From Artocarpus heterophyllus (taxonomy: Eukaryota; Streptophyta; Magnoliopsida; Rosales; Moraceae): a DNA stretch of 64,000 nucleotides. Both the position numbers and the translations under genes were made by a program. Below are positions 25,035 to 36,746 of this stretch, piece after piece (the first letter of the stretch is position 1; the number at the start of each line of letters is the position of its first letter). Below the pieces are notes generated by a model. The model was not told the DNA's origin and searched no databases. It was given only the letters and a program-made list of their open reading frames with translations. Where the stretch lies: the NCBI GenBank assembly GCA_025403435.1, contig CM046345.1, positions 4,276,258 to 4,340,257 on the forward strand, in the 5' to 3' direction.

Positions 25035-26740
25035 CTTTAATGTTATTTGCTTACAATGATAATGTTTTTTTGTGTGTTTTAATATAATAATTAATGCTAT
25101 TGTTTTACATGGCTTTACTTTTTGTTGTCAATTGTACCCTTAAAAAAAAAAAAAAAGAGATACACATCATTATAATAAGGTATTGAGGGCACCAATGTGA
25201 TACTAAGTTTAAGAATTTTGAAAGGATAAAAGGAGGTAAAAAAGTATATTATGTTTATTCGCTTATTGGAATCTTATTGTTCTCCTTTTTAGTGTTTAAT
25301 CAATTTAAGTATGGAAATCATGAGAACTTAAAGCGTTACATTGTAGCTTTATGGATTACTATTTATTGGATAAAATTGTCAAATAAAATATTTATTTGTT
25401 GGATAAAAGTAATAAGGCTAGAGAATAATAATAATAATAACAGTTATCATTATTATGATTATTATTATTATTATGGTTTGAGAGAGACTAGGATTCTCTA
25501 TCTCTTTCCATGGCCCCACTAAATTGTTTTGGACCACTAAAATATTAGAGGAATAATATTTTTTTTTTTTGCATGGGGTTACAACCTGACCTTCTCAAGA
25601 GTTGGGTCGTGTCTGTAAGCCCCCTTGGTCCTACATGTAGGGTCTATCTGTTATTTGAGGGAAGAGTTATAATCCTATGAAATTATACAACATTTTTTAA
25701 AATATTAACACTCAAAATTTTGAAATAAACACATTAATTAAAGCATTTATTTGAAAGAGCCGTCGAAACTATATTGGTTAGAACCAAAAAAATAAACTGA
25801 AAAAATAATTGAAACTGAAAAACTAGTTAAAACTGACAATAAATCAAACAATAGTTTTTAATTAGAACTAAAAAAAAAGAAACCATAAAAACAGTTAAAA
25901 CCGTGATTGCTAAGCCATGGGAAAGCTGCTATTTATAATCCCATACTCTTCAATCTTCATTGAGCCTCCTGGCTCCTAGTGGTCCTCGTGACATCAGCTT
26001 ATTGGATGTCGACGTGCTTTTGGTGGCCTTAATGCCATCAGCATTTAACGAAACAACTGATAATTTTTTATTTTTGTTTTTGGGTAGAAAGATAATTTCC
26101 TCCTCTTTGAAACCATATATTAATTCCTGTCTCAAGAACAAATGTTTGCCCTACTCTTACTCGCCTAGGGTGGCTTCTGCTGGACCTGGAACTGAGCTAA
26201 CCTGTCTAACGGGAAAGAGTTAGTAGTTTTCATTTTCCCCTTTGACAAGGGTAATAATGGATTTTAATTTTGGCTAGTAATTAGAGTTGCTCTGAAGATA
26301 GGGTTATACACTAATTGGAACATAATTTTTTGCTGGGCACTGGTAATTTTTATTGAACGTAGACGTAGTTATTATATTATTATTTGAAAAGGGAAATTGC
26401 ATTCATATTAAAATTGTGATACAATCACGACTAAACATTGAGAATGACCATGCAATAGAAAGACATCTCTTAATGGATCAGTAAAATATGAGGATGCTCA
26501 ACAGGAAAAGGCCTACGCCTCAGCGTGACAATGAGAAAATACCTTACACACTAATATATGTCGAGCACATATATAGCTCTTTTTTGACAAAATCTTTAGA
26601 AACTTCCAATCAATTGAGAGCCAAAACTGTGTAGCACAAAGGGCACCGCGCTCCGCATCGACACAAATCCAAAAACCATATCTATTATTGCATCACAATG
26701 ATAAAAACAAAATGACACAAAAAAAGAAAAGAACACCATG

Positions 26741-26879
26741 TAGAGTGTGTTTTGAACGTAGTTGAAACCAACAAGTTAAAACCAAAACACTATAGCATGT
26801 GAGTATTTTATATTATAACATAGTAGCATGTGAGAGCTTTACATTATAATAGTTGAAATGACGTTTCTAAACACACTAG
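26741..26879. mobile_element. MITE-like copy, GAGAGCTTTACA family
   Basis: Ends AGAGTGTGTTTTGAACG and CGTTTCTAAACACACTAG are inverted matches. The core TAGCATGTGAGAGCTTTAC is conserved. Confidence 0.6.
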
Positions 26880-28277
26880 TGATAAGGGGATCACTGCTGC
26901 CACCATTGATAGGTCGCCTCTCACTGGCGACCAGCACCACAACATGAAGAGCACCGCCGCAACAACCACCTTCGAGCAACACCTCACCAGATGATTTTTC
27001 TTGTAAAATAAAACCACAACTAATTCTGGAACAAATTTAAGGCAAAGATTAAGCATTTATTTGAAAAAAAAAACGGTTAGAACCAATTGGTTAAAACTAA
27101 TATTAGTTAGAACCAAAAAAAAAGAGTTTGAACCATAATTGGCCAAATATTAGCTTTGGTTTTAACTGAAAAAAAAAAAAAAAGTTGTAACGGACTCTCT
27201 TAAACAGCTAAAACTTCAAAAGTTGAATGGGGAGCTTGACCCCACTCAACAACAAGTGACTCTGCCACAGGGGTTACGTATGCTTCTTTTTTATGCTTGA
27301 AGAAAGCTTGATGCCTAGCTTTCCTTTGTGTAGATGGACCACGTTTAGTTTCAAATATTTATAAGATAACCACCCTAACTGAATAAAGGAAAATGTACAA
27401 TTAATTTAATGCAGTCGACCTAGTACGTACTTTTATTTTGATAAGAGCCCAGTAGGTCTTTCTAATTTTGTATGACAATCTAATGTGGAAGTTAGATTTC
27501 ACAAGATTTTTAAACTGGCTGAAATGCTCAGCGTGTTTAGAGTGGCATTAGGATTCACAAATTGCTCGTCTATTTTAAGCCTTCACGCATGCATAAGAAA
27601 CTCGTGCTCTTGGATGCAAGATTCCAATTGGGCTTGTAAACTCTAGGCTCTTGCATGTTGATTCATACTCCAATGTGAGTCAGCTTTAAATTGACCGGAA
27701 ATGTGAAAAATTATTAAAAATTGTGAGCTTTGGGAGAGAGAGAGACAGAGGGGTTCATAATAGAGACAAATTCTCCTTTAAGACTTGACGTATGTAGTAT
27801 GTTGCGTCCACAACAATACAGAGCAAAATCACTGTCAGAGCAAAACCATTATCTTTACCACGTTTTCCTGAGAAACAAACAAAACCGAACATTCCTCTAA
27901 TCATAACATCAAACTCTTCTGTCCCCCATATATGTAAACTACCGTATAGAATATTAACCATATATACAAAGACCCAAAAATTAGTTCCAACTACTCAGAT
28001 CATATAAGCAAAACTGCTACTTTTCTGCACCCAATATGCCTCAGCCAACGACTTAAAAGACATCTTTACAGTACAACAAATCTCATGATCAATTGGGAAA
28101 CCCCAAAAAACCGCTCAAAACCATCAAAGACATAAAGCAAAAGCAGATGCATGAAAAAAGGCAAAATGGGCATCAAGCGTATCAACAATTTGACCATACC
28201 CCCAAAATCCTGCTTTGGGTGCTTTGTATGATTGAAGTGCTACTTCTGCAATGTGTTTGAAAGCCGAAGCTATGGGA

Positions 28278-29980
28278 CTAAGAGCAGAAAACCGAGGAAA
28301 CTGATAGTGGGTAGAGGTAAGTATTGGCGTACTGAAAGTAGATAGTGCCTCCATTGATCAAGGGCTTGCCATCGTTAACAAGACAGTCACCATAACGGAG
28401 CCGTTTGAAGACTTTTGGGTTGATGAGATTTGCCGAGCTGAACCAGCCACAGTTGAGGTGGATCCTAGAGATGTTGCAGCCTGTCACGCACACATTCATG
28501 ATTTCAACAGTGTAGGTTGGTATGCCACTTGGGAGTGGGGCTGTGGGGCCCTGGTTTATCAATATATCAGACTTTGTACACTTGTCTCCCCAAATTCTGT
28601 TTGGTTCCTTCACTTGATCTTTTGCTATGATTGAAAAAAAAGTATACAAATCAAGACTAATGCCATAAATTTTCAACAGTGAAAGGCCTTATATGCATTA
28701 ATGATTTTGAACCTTGGAGGCAATCGAGACATCATATATATATAGATGTAGGTTATGTGATATGATAGAGCATACACCAACCAATAGGGGGAGGCGGCCA
28801 TAGACAAAACACACTTTTTAGGACGTGATATTCACGAGATCTATACGAAAAAAAAAAAAAGACAAGCCAATCCAAAAGGCTAGACCATGCGCCACCACGC
28901 TTTTGCTTTCCTCCTTCCATATTGCTCATTCTTTTCATTTAGCTCAAACATTGTGTTGGGAAAAAAAATTCAAAGAATTCAATCGAAGAATTAGTTTACT
29001 ATATCTTCTTTCGTCACTTTGCATTCTCTTCTTTTTAAGAGGGCACTGAATTCCCTTTCAAAAAAAAGGCACTGAATTAGTGAATTTGTCTAAAACAATT
29101 ATTTATTAACACATCGTGACATTCCAAAGGCAATAATAAATTAAGCTAATGAAATTAGGGGTACTAAAATCGCCCACAACAGTGAATGCAGACCGACCTA
29201 AATGCCAATACTTTTTCAGACCATAGCGCAACAACAATAAAACAAAAAGGAAAAAATACCCAACCCAAAAAAATTATTAAAAAATGTGGAAAAATAGGGT
29301 CCACATAGCTAGCAGCGCACGTTAGCAATAGCACAAGTACAACGAGAAATGGGCGTGCAATTCTGACAAAATTGAACAAACCCAAATGCTGTTGAACGTT
29401 CATTAGGAACCAAATAAAGATATCAAAAATTCATCATCTAAATTCTGAGCATTTTCTTCAGAAAATTTGTAAGAACAAACTACAATCCACTGATATCCAT
29501 TGAAGAGAGAGAGAGAGAGAGTGTGTGAAAAGTTTTTCTTACCACGAAGAAGCTTGCGGTGAGTTGCAGTGAGATTAAAGTTGTTAAGCCCTAATTCATC
29601 AGAGCTCGGCGAGCTTACTCCCATGGCGAAACGGTGGTTACTCAAACCTGAAACGATAAATCAATTTTATTTTCCCTTAATAATTACAAAAAAATAAAGA
29701 AAATCAATTTTATTTTCATTTTACATTCATAATAATGCTCAACAGAAAAGAGACAAGAATAAGGAATTAGAATTCAGAACACCCATCGTTGTCGCTGAAA
29801 GAATTGCGAAGAACAGACAAAAATTAAAAAAATATAATAAAAAGCAAAACGAATCCAAATAAAACAAAAAAAATAATTAATAAAAAAAACCATCCGTATA
29901 AGATTACCTGAGGGATACCAAAGAAGCAATATCAGTACTGCTCCGACGACGATCGCCGACGTGACTCGGTGAGTCGACAT
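28278..29980 (-). CDS. TPD1-like secreted protein (TAPETUM DETERMINANT 1 family)
   Basis: TPD1 is a secreted cysteine-rich ligand of the EMS1/EXS receptor kinase that specifies tapetum in anthers; homologues may act elsewhere. Three exons join in frame: 29980-29908, 29647-29543 and 28624-28278, giving 174 residues. Residues 1-24 ([20 protein letters not shown]) form a signal peptide. A variable Ser/Asn-rich linker follows, with THRKLLR, a possible processing site. The conserved C-terminal domain has [28 protein letters not shown], the NVCVTGC pair, [27 protein letters not shown] and [12 protein letters not shown], ending in a Cys. Cysteines at the six or more family positions are kept. All introns are GT-AG. 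The N-terminal domain fits TPD1-homologue-1-type genes rather than TPD1 itself; which receptor it binds cannot be read from sequence. Confidence 0.9.
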
Positions 29981-30777
29981 CGCTGCGATGAAATGAAAAG
30001 GACTGAGCGAGTTAAAGATATCGGCGATGACTCGGTCTGGAAACGAGTTGAAGAGAATGGAAGCCTGGAGAAGAAGATGATTAGTCTGTAGTTCTCTTCA
30101 GAACCTGCTTTTTAGAGAGAGAGAAGAGAGGAGAGAGAAGGATTTAGATATGAGAGTGAATTTGAACCACATCAAATCAATCAGAGAATAAGAAATAGCC
30201 GTCGATTTGAAGCAGACGAAAAAGCGGTGTGAATTTGACTTCCCCCATAGAGAGAGAACGCAGAGAGGAGAGAGAGAGAGAGACAGTCATAAAGACTCAC
30301 GAGAACTAGGTTTATAGGCTTTTTCTTTTCTTTTCTTGTGTAGAGAATAGGCAAACGACGGCCATTAGAGACCTTATTGTCAGCTACGAAACTAAGCACA
30401 GAAAAAGCAAAAATTAAAAAAAAAATCTCGCAAAGTCCAAAAAAACTCCAAATCTCGAATCTCAAATTCTCAATCAACTCCTAATGATTTTTTACCAGAA
30501 AAAAAAAAAGATCAAATAATAATCAAACAACAGATTTCTCTCCCCGAGCCAAACAAAGGAAAGGGCATAAAAATTTTCCGGGAAAAAGTTGGCAGCGAAA
30601 TTTACTGCCAGAAAAAGAGCGAGAAAAAGACAAACGAACAGTACTGTTTAGCAGTATAGTACAGTACGAGTACGACCATGCTTTTTCCATTTTCGCCACG
30701 ACCACGAATTGATTTCTCAGAGCAAGAAGCACAAAACACACAGAGAAAACTACTGCGACTGTTGTAATCACTACTGC

Positions 30778-30808
<31 letters not shown>

Positions 30809-31146
30809 CGTGTGTGTATGTATATGTGTATATGTATACAATTTGCAGATTAAGCTCATCCGAGCAGACAAAAATGGCAGAACCACCTCAGCCAAGATCG
30901 TCGAAAGCCATAGTTGACTAAACACCACAATCGGCAAGCAAAAAGCCGATCGTTCTTCCACACATTTATTTCGTATACACAAATATACACACATATATAT
31001 TCGTAAATACAGGTGTATTACCTCGGGATGGCTAAGACAGAAAGCATTGGGGCTGGAGAAGGAATTAGGGTTCTTGTTGGGAGTTGCTGCAGCTTCGAAT
31101 ATCGTTTGTTGGAACTATAACAAGCTCTCTCTCTCTCTCTCCCTAT
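29981..31146 (-). promoter_or_regulatory. Leader and promoter region of the TPD1-like gene
   Basis: GA-rich leader-like sequence lies at 30110-30290 on both sides of several short open frames. A compound (TA)n(TG)n repeat sits near 30778-30820. On the minus strand, 31140-31022 looks like an untranslated exon: a GA microsatellite, then CAACAAACG and ACCCTAATTCC, ending CCCGAG before GTAATACA, a good donor. A leader intron is therefore possible. It could equally belong to an unseen minus-strand transcript. Confidence 0.4.
30778..30820. repeat. Compound (TA)n(TG)n microsatellite
   Basis: TA repeats followed directly by TG repeats with one CG interruption. Confidence 0.9.
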
Positions 31147-32115
31147 ATATTTGTATAGATGTAGATATAGAGAGAGAGTTATTTATGGGTTTTTTGAATT
31201 TGGATTTATAATGAAGAGGAGAGAGAGAGGATTTAGGGCAGGGTTAAGTGCACGTGGGGCTGCTAATTACATTGATGATGATTGTAAAGCAGAAAATTAA
31301 TATTGTTTTTTTATTTTTTATTCTTTGTTTTTGTTTTTGTTTTTTAGCTTGATGTCGGATTTTCTGATCAACCAATCAAATGTACACGTGTGGGCCGTCG
31401 CAGTGGGACCAGGAGAAAAAATAAATCCATGATCCATCGTTGTTTTTTTGTTGTTAATGTTTTAAGGCATGTAAAAAAAAAAAAAATCCTGTTTGCAACG
31501 GAATGATGAAAAATTGGAAGTAATGAATTCTTCTAATCAGGTAATAAAGAAAGAAAGATATGGATTCTTTTTTTTCTCTTTTGATAATAACTCAGCTATT
31601 AAGAAAACCAATTAAAAATAAATTATTTTCTTTGCAGTGTTTATTGATTTTAAGAATTCAAAAGGGTATTTGGAAGACCGGTTCTAAACAAAAATTTTAG
31701 TTGTTACAATATGAAGCTTACATGTTGCAGTGATAAAAAAATAAGTTACCCTATAAAACTTTCACATGTTATAAGTTTTAGTTTAAAAGTCTCAATTTTC
31801 AACATACTTCTTAAGCACCCTGTAAAATTCTTATTGCTAAAGCAATATTAGATGTGCATGTAAAGTAATTTTGTGGTTTAAGGTGTTTATCATGGTGGTT
31901 AGAGTTGTTGCTTAAATTGTAAACAATATAGAATGTGAAAGCTTTTATATTATAGTGATTTTTTTTTTTTACGGTAGCATATAGAAATTTTACACTTTTC
32001 TTAAAAACCTAACTTTTTCAAACTGGATAGAGGGTACAAATGTTGTTTATATTGGCATGCATTGTAAGCTAGATAAGTAATTTTTCCCCTTCTCATTCAT
32101 GACAAGTCAACATAC
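31147..32115. other. Intergenic region with two MITE-like copies
   Basis: No gene seen. Two diverged copies of the GAGAGCTTTACA family lie at about 31660-31823 and 31878-32035; the second has GAATGTGAAAGCTTTTATA and ACGGTAGCATATAG. Confidence 0.55.
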
Positions 32116-32123
32116 CTCAAAAT
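32116..32123. repeat. Target-site duplication, left copy (CTCAAAAT)
   Basis: Eight bases identical to 36739-36746 on the other side of the hAT element. Eight-base duplication is the hAT hallmark. Confidence 0.92.
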
Positions 32124-32140
32124 TAGAGATGCAACAATGG

Positions 32141-32562
32141 GTCAGGGCCTGTGGGTCGGCCCGAGCCCGTCCTGATACAGTGATGGGCCAGGCCAACAAT
32201 GGGCCGAGACCCATGGGCCGGCCCGAGCCTATCCTAATACAGTGATGGGTCGGACCGGCACGGCCCATAAATACTTGTGGGCTGGGCCGGGCCAATATAT
32301 GTTGGCCCATGGGCCAGGCCCGGCCCGTCTAGGCCCACAATGGGCCAGCCCACCGGCCCAGGTTGGGTCGGCCCATCTAGGCCCACAATGGGCCGGCCCA
32401 TCCTGGCCCACAATGGGCCAGCCCACCGGCCTAGGTTGGGTCGGCCCATTTAGGCCCACAATGGGCCGGCCCATCCTGGCCCACAATGGGCCAGCCCACC
32501 GGCCCAGGTTGGGCTAGCCCATCTAGGCCCATACAAAGCCATAATGGGTTGGCCCATTGTGG
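32141..32562. repeat. Left subterminal GGGCC-motif array of the hAT element
   Basis: About 420 bp dominated by TGGGCCGGCCCA, AATGGGCC and TAGGCCCACAATGGGCC units in both orientations, with longer repeats of about 100 bp inside (32325-32425 resembles 32425-32520). Open frames across it translate to repetitive Gly/Pro/Trp and are not genes. Confidence 0.85.
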
Positions 32563-32566
32563 CCCA

Positions 32567-32571
<5 letters not shown>

Positions 32572-32647
<76 letters not shown>
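32572..32647. repeat. (TA)38 microsatellite within the hAT element
   Basis: A pure TA tract of about 76 bases directly after the left subterminal array. It explains the Ile-Tyr repeat open frames. Confidence 0.95.
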
Positions 32648-32650
<3 letters not shown>

Positions 32651-32696
32651 TCATGTTTATTCACGGGTGAACATAGTTGAGTATGGCCTTCCCCAG

Positions 32697-33591
32697 CAAG
32701 TCATATAAGGCTCATTATAAGTCATGTATTGTCACATCAAAAGACTATACATTTAATATATATATTATTTAATACATATAAGAATTAAATATTATATAAT
32801 ATATATACATGTCATATTCACCCGTGAATGAATAATTGAATATGCCATGAGATTTCCCCAATGCAATCACATCACAATACGTCTGCCAAGTTCTTTTTCT
32901 TCTCTTTTCATTTCTTTTTATTTTTTTATTTTTTCCTTGTAGGCATGCTTTGCTTTTGAGAAGTAAAGTTGAGAATCAGATGTTGAATCTGTAGGTTATG
33001 TATTATCACATCAAAATACTATACATTTAATATATATATTATTTAATACATGTAAGAATTAAATATTATATAATATATATACATGCCATATTCACCCGTG
33101 AGTGAACATAGTATTAGATCCCCCATGCACATCACATTGCAATAGGCCTGACAAGCTCTTTTTCTTTTCTTTGCATTTTTAAAATTTTTTTTCTTATAGG
33201 CATTGTTAGTATGTGTGGAGATTAATTATTACCCTGACGCAGATTGCCCCTACGCAGAGGTTGTACGCGGATCGACCTTCACCGTAAGGTCGACGTGGGG
33301 GTTAGAAGGGGGGTGGTAAACCCCCCTCCTGGGGGTTGTAGGGGCAGAGCCCCTTGGGCAAAAATTTTATATGCAAGTTTAATTTACATAGGGGTAGTTT
33401 AGGTTTTTTACATAAGGCATGCTTTCCTTTGGAGAAGCAAAGCTAAAAATCGGATATTGAGTCTATAGGTCATGTATTATTACATCAAAATACTATACAT
33501 TTAATATATATATATATATATATTATTTAATACATATAAGAATTAAATATTATATAATTTATGCATGCCATGTTCACCCGTGAGTGAACAT
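32697..33591. repeat. Three-unit direct repeat array upstream of the hAT transposase
   Basis: A unit containing TATACATTTAATATATATAT, AATTAAATATTATATAA and TTCACCCGTGA occurs at 32721-32832, 32991-33111 and 33466-33591. Units 2 and 3 also share about 50 bp before this (AGGCATGCTTT to AATCTGTAGG). The period is about 270 bp once the 212-bp insert at 33204-33415 is removed. An inverse copy of the TTCACCCGTGAA motif lies near 32661. Confidence 0.8.
33204..33415. mobile_element. GC-rich 212-bp insert, possible solo LTR or small non-autonomous element
   Basis: A GC-rich block sits in the AT-rich repeat array and interrupts it between units 2 and 3. It begins TGTTAGTATG and is flanked by GGCAT on both sides (33199-33203 and 33416-33420), as a 5-bp target duplication would be. 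Its middle has strong self-complementarity: GGGGTGG facing CCCCCCTCC, and GTCGAC-type dyads near 33274-33294. No coding frame. Family unknown. Confidence 0.5.
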
Positions 33592-33999
33592 GGCATTAGA
33601 TTCCCCTATGCAATTATAAAGGGGCAGGCCTAACATAGAGGCTCAGAAGAAATGCCTGCAATGTGCAAAGCTGAGACGTTAAGTCTTCAGCAAATTGTCT
33701 AATCAAGTTACACTTGAAAGAAAAAAAAAGATTTAAAAAATAAAAAATAAACTTTTTTACCTATAAATAAACGTAGAACATTCACAGAGATACTCATTCA
33801 ACAAACTTCTAAGATCTTATGTATTGTCTTGTTTTTTAGATTACTTAGAGTTCTTCAGAAAGGAAAAAAAAAACTTGAAGGTATAATTTATTTCATTTGT
33901 TGTTCATTAATTTTGTATTGTTATAAGTTAATTTTATTGTGTAATTATTTTATTTAATTTTTATGTTACGTTAATTTATTGTTATTTTTTATTGAAGCT

Positions 34000-36099
34000 A
34001 TGGCATCATCACCTAAAGGGGAGCCAACATTTCACATTTGGTGATCAACGAAGAAGAACAATTTAATGATCCACTGGAAGAAATTGGAGTTGACTTGCTA
34101 TCTCAAGTTGATGGCTCCTCTGAAGTCACTCGTAAGGGCAAAAGGAAAATTCAACGAACTTCACCAGTTTGGAATTACTTTGATCTCGTAACACGTACAA
34201 ACGAGCATGGTGCAACAGAAGAGCGCGTAATTTGCAAAGTATGCAAACAAGACTACACAGGTAAATCCTCTTTTGGCACTGGTCACTTAGAGAGGCATCG
34301 CAAAAAATGCGAAGCTAAGCATGGTGTAGGTGGTGTTGATTGTCGTCAACAAACACTTCAATTTAGCCCTGATGGTAGTGTTACCAATTGGTCATATGAC
34401 CAAGAAAGAGCAAGAGAATGGCATGCTAGATATTTGGCTAGTGCTCAACAACCAATTAGTCTTGCTGATGATCCAGCCTTTGAGTAATACATTCAAAATG
34501 CCTATAATCCACAATATAGGCGTGTTTCAAGAACTACCACAAGAGCTGACACCATGAAAGTTTTTCATTCAATGAGGAAAAAATTGGTAACTGAATTTAA
34601 TTCATTCATTGCATCTGTTGCATGCACATCTGATTTGTGGGAAGGTCGTACCAAAACTAGTTATATCTGAATAACTGCACATTATGTGGATAAAGATTGG
34701 TCTTTTCAAAAAAGATTAATTACTTTTCGACCAATGCCTTATCTGTATGATGCCAAGGCCATTCATGATGTCATCATGGAAGTTTTTGATTTTTATGGCA
34801 TTAAAGAAAAGGTTTTGAGTATCACATTTGATAATGCATTTGCTAATACTGCTGCTATTAACCTTGTCAAAACAACATTGAGACCACAACGTGGCGAAAC
34901 ACTTTTTCACCAAAGATGTGCTTGTCATATTATTAACTTGTGTGTTCAAGATAGCATGAAATTTTTTCAAGGTTATTTGGAAAATATTCGAACGGCCTTG
35001 GGTTACATAGCAAGTTCTGGCTCTCGAATTGAAGAGTTTGCTAAGCTTTGCAAAAGAGCAAGCATGAAACCCAGAAAACTTCCAACTGACATAGGACACC
35101 GGTGGAATTCAACATATTTGATGTTGAATGCATGCCTACCATACAAAGAGGTCATAATCGCGTATTACAACTTGAAGAATCCAACTGAGCTGCTTCAAGA
35201 ATTTGATTGGCAAATTGCTTCATGCTTTTACAATTTCTTAAAGGTTTTTTATGAAGCCACTCTCCAACTCTCAGGTGTGTACTATCCTACCTCTCCTCAT
35301 GCATTACATAAGTTGTACGACATTGCTGCAACCTTCGATATGCATAGAGATTTTGACATGTTTAAGGAATCTGTTGAGTTCATGGAACAAAAATTCAAAA
35401 AATATTGGGAGCGTGTTCCATCGTTGTATTGCATAGCTGCTGTATTGGATCCGAGAGTTAAATTAGCTGGTGATGAATATTTGCTTAAGGGTATAGGGGA
35501 AAAATTAAGGGTGCATTCTGACATCATAACCATTCAAAATATGCAAGCAAAAGTTAACAACATATTTACTGCATATAATGAAAAATATAGAAGAAGCCAA
35601 ACAATATCCCCTACACCTTTAGCAAATACTACTTCTGTACCACATGGTTTTTCATGGGCAAGTATGATTAGCTACACCATATATTGGTTTCGGTGCATCG
35701 TCTACATCTTCAACACGCAGTGAATTGAAAAACTATCTGGAAACAAATTTTGCGGCATTCATTTTCAATGAGCAAGGTGGTGGTCATGATTTCAATAAGT
35801 TTGATCTTTTGTCATTTTGGAGATCACAATCAAAAACTTTTCCTGTGCTCTCTAAAATGGCTTGTGATATACTAACCATACCAGTATCCACAGTTGCAAG
35901 TGAACAAGTATTTAGTTGCAGTGGCAGAGTACTTGATGAACGGCGTGCACGTATGAGTGACGATATTCTGGAAGCAGTAATGTGCGTCAAAGATTGGGAG
36001 GATGCTCGTAGAAGAAGCCAAGAAGTTCAAGATGATTGGGTTGATGACTTTGAAAATTTGAACATTTTTGATACTCCCATTGAGAGTAATACGTTGTAA
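34000..36099 (+). pseudogene. hAT transposase with N-terminal BED zinc finger, broken
   Basis: The reading starts ATGGCATCATCACC at 34000 but meets TGA after 14 codons; the family frame resumes at about 34038, one shift away. A BED finger follows (SPVWNYFDLV, ICKVCKQDY, GHLERHRKKC). In-frame stops TAA at 34485-34487 and TGA at 34668-34670 interrupt otherwise continuous homology. The catalytic core region 34686-35660 has ITFDNAFANT (first acidic residue context), CACHIINLCVQD and GHRWNSTY. A second frameshift near 35690 leads into the hAT C-terminal dimerisation domain (VLSKMACDILTIPVSTVASE, then RVLDERRARM). Similar to RICESLEEPER/Tip100-type proteins. Four lesions mean no intact transposase. 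The RICESLEEPER family includes domesticated genes, but the intact element ends and stops argue against that here. Confidence 0.9.
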
Positions 36100-36300
36100 T
36101 TAATTATGAACAATATTTCTTTATGTTTTTAATAATTTTGTAAACATCTAATGTATAATTATCCCGATTGTACTCTTTTAAAAAAACATTGAGAGTAATA
36201 CGTTGTAATTAATTATTAACAATATTTTTTTATGTTTTTTTTTTGTTTTTAATAATTTTGTAAACATCTAATTATAATTATCCCGATTGTACTCTTTTTT
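36078..36300. repeat. 109-bp tandem duplication at the transposase 3' end
   Basis: The segment beginning CATTGAGAGTAATACGTTG, which includes the last codons and stop, is repeated from 36187 with the same CCCGATTGTACTC ending. The second copy has a longer T-run. Confidence 0.9.
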
Positions 36301-36464
36301 CCTTACTAAGGTTTTGTCCCACTGGGTTTTCCTTGGAAAGGTTTTTAATGAGGCAATCTTAAATAAAATATCCTTTTTTATATTTCCCTTAACTATTCAA
36401 ACTTTTATATTTATTAACTTGTTTAAAAATTTTAAAATAAAAAAATTAAAAATTACATGCTTAG

Positions 36465-36728
36465 ATGGGCTGGCCCATTTAAACCCATGATGGGCCAAGA
36501 TGGGCCGGCCCATTTAAGGCCCACGGCACGGCCCAACACGACACACGGCACGGCCCGACACGACCCATGGCACGGCCCGACACGACCCACGGCACGGCCC
36601 ATATAAAATTAGCCCTCGGGCCGGGCCAGGCCAAGTTATTTTTAATATGGGCCAGCTCGGCCCGGCCCACGAAATTCATGGGCCGGGCCGTGTGGGCCTA
36701 AGGAGAACGGGCCAGCCCGACCCGTTCT
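36465..36728. repeat. Right subterminal GGGCC-motif array of the hAT element
   Basis: GGGCTGGCCCA, GGCACGGCCC and CACGACCCACGGCACGGCCC units in tandem, mirroring the left array in motif and density. Confidence 0.85.
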
Positions 36729-36738
36729 TGCAACACTA

Positions 36739-36746
36739 CTCAAAAT
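36739..36746. repeat. Target-site duplication, right copy (CTCAAAAT)
   Basis: Identical to 32116-32123. Confidence 0.92.

Larger units (their letters stand above)
24000..28100. other. Intergenic region with MITE-like repeats
   Basis: No supported gene. Three copies of the GAGAGCTTTACA family occur at about 24246-24411, 24886-25034 and 26741-26879. A (TG)n run lies at 24674-24698 and A/T microsatellites near 25428-25474. The frame 25960-26223 (87 codons) is compositionally less biased than its surroundings but I do not recognise it. The stretch 26380-26720 is moderately complex and unassigned. Confidence 0.55.
32124..36738 (+). mobile_element. hAT superfamily DNA transposon, structurally complete, coding-dead
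   Basis: The 4615-bp element is bounded by an exact 8-bp target duplication. Its left end TAGAGATGCAACAATGGGTC and the inverse of the right end, TAGTGTTGCAAGAACGGGTC, agree at 15 of 20 positions. Both subterminal regions are packed with GGGCC and GGCCCGGCC motifs (32141-32562 and 36465-36728), the likely transposase-binding arrays. A BED-finger plus hAT dimerisation transposase is encoded in between but carries two stops and two frameshifts. Before the gene lie a (TA)38 tract and a repeat array that itself contains a 212-bp insert. The close TIRs and exact duplication suggest a fairly recent jump, mobilised either before the damage or by another copy. Confidence 0.92.

Noticed and set aside
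25960..26223. 87-codon plus-strand frame
   Set aside because: No recognisable domain, no supporting exon neighbours; the minus strand is also open over part of it.
32229..32517. Overlapping Gly/Pro/Trp-rich open frames on both strands
   Set aside because: They are translations of the GGGCC subterminal array of the hAT element, open because the repeat lacks stops.
32431..32680. Open frames with Ile-Tyr repeats
   Set aside because: Direct product of the (TA)38 tract.
34000..36099. Domesticated RICESLEEPER-type gene
   Set aside because: Two stops, two frameshifts, and intact element ends with target duplication point to a transposon relic.
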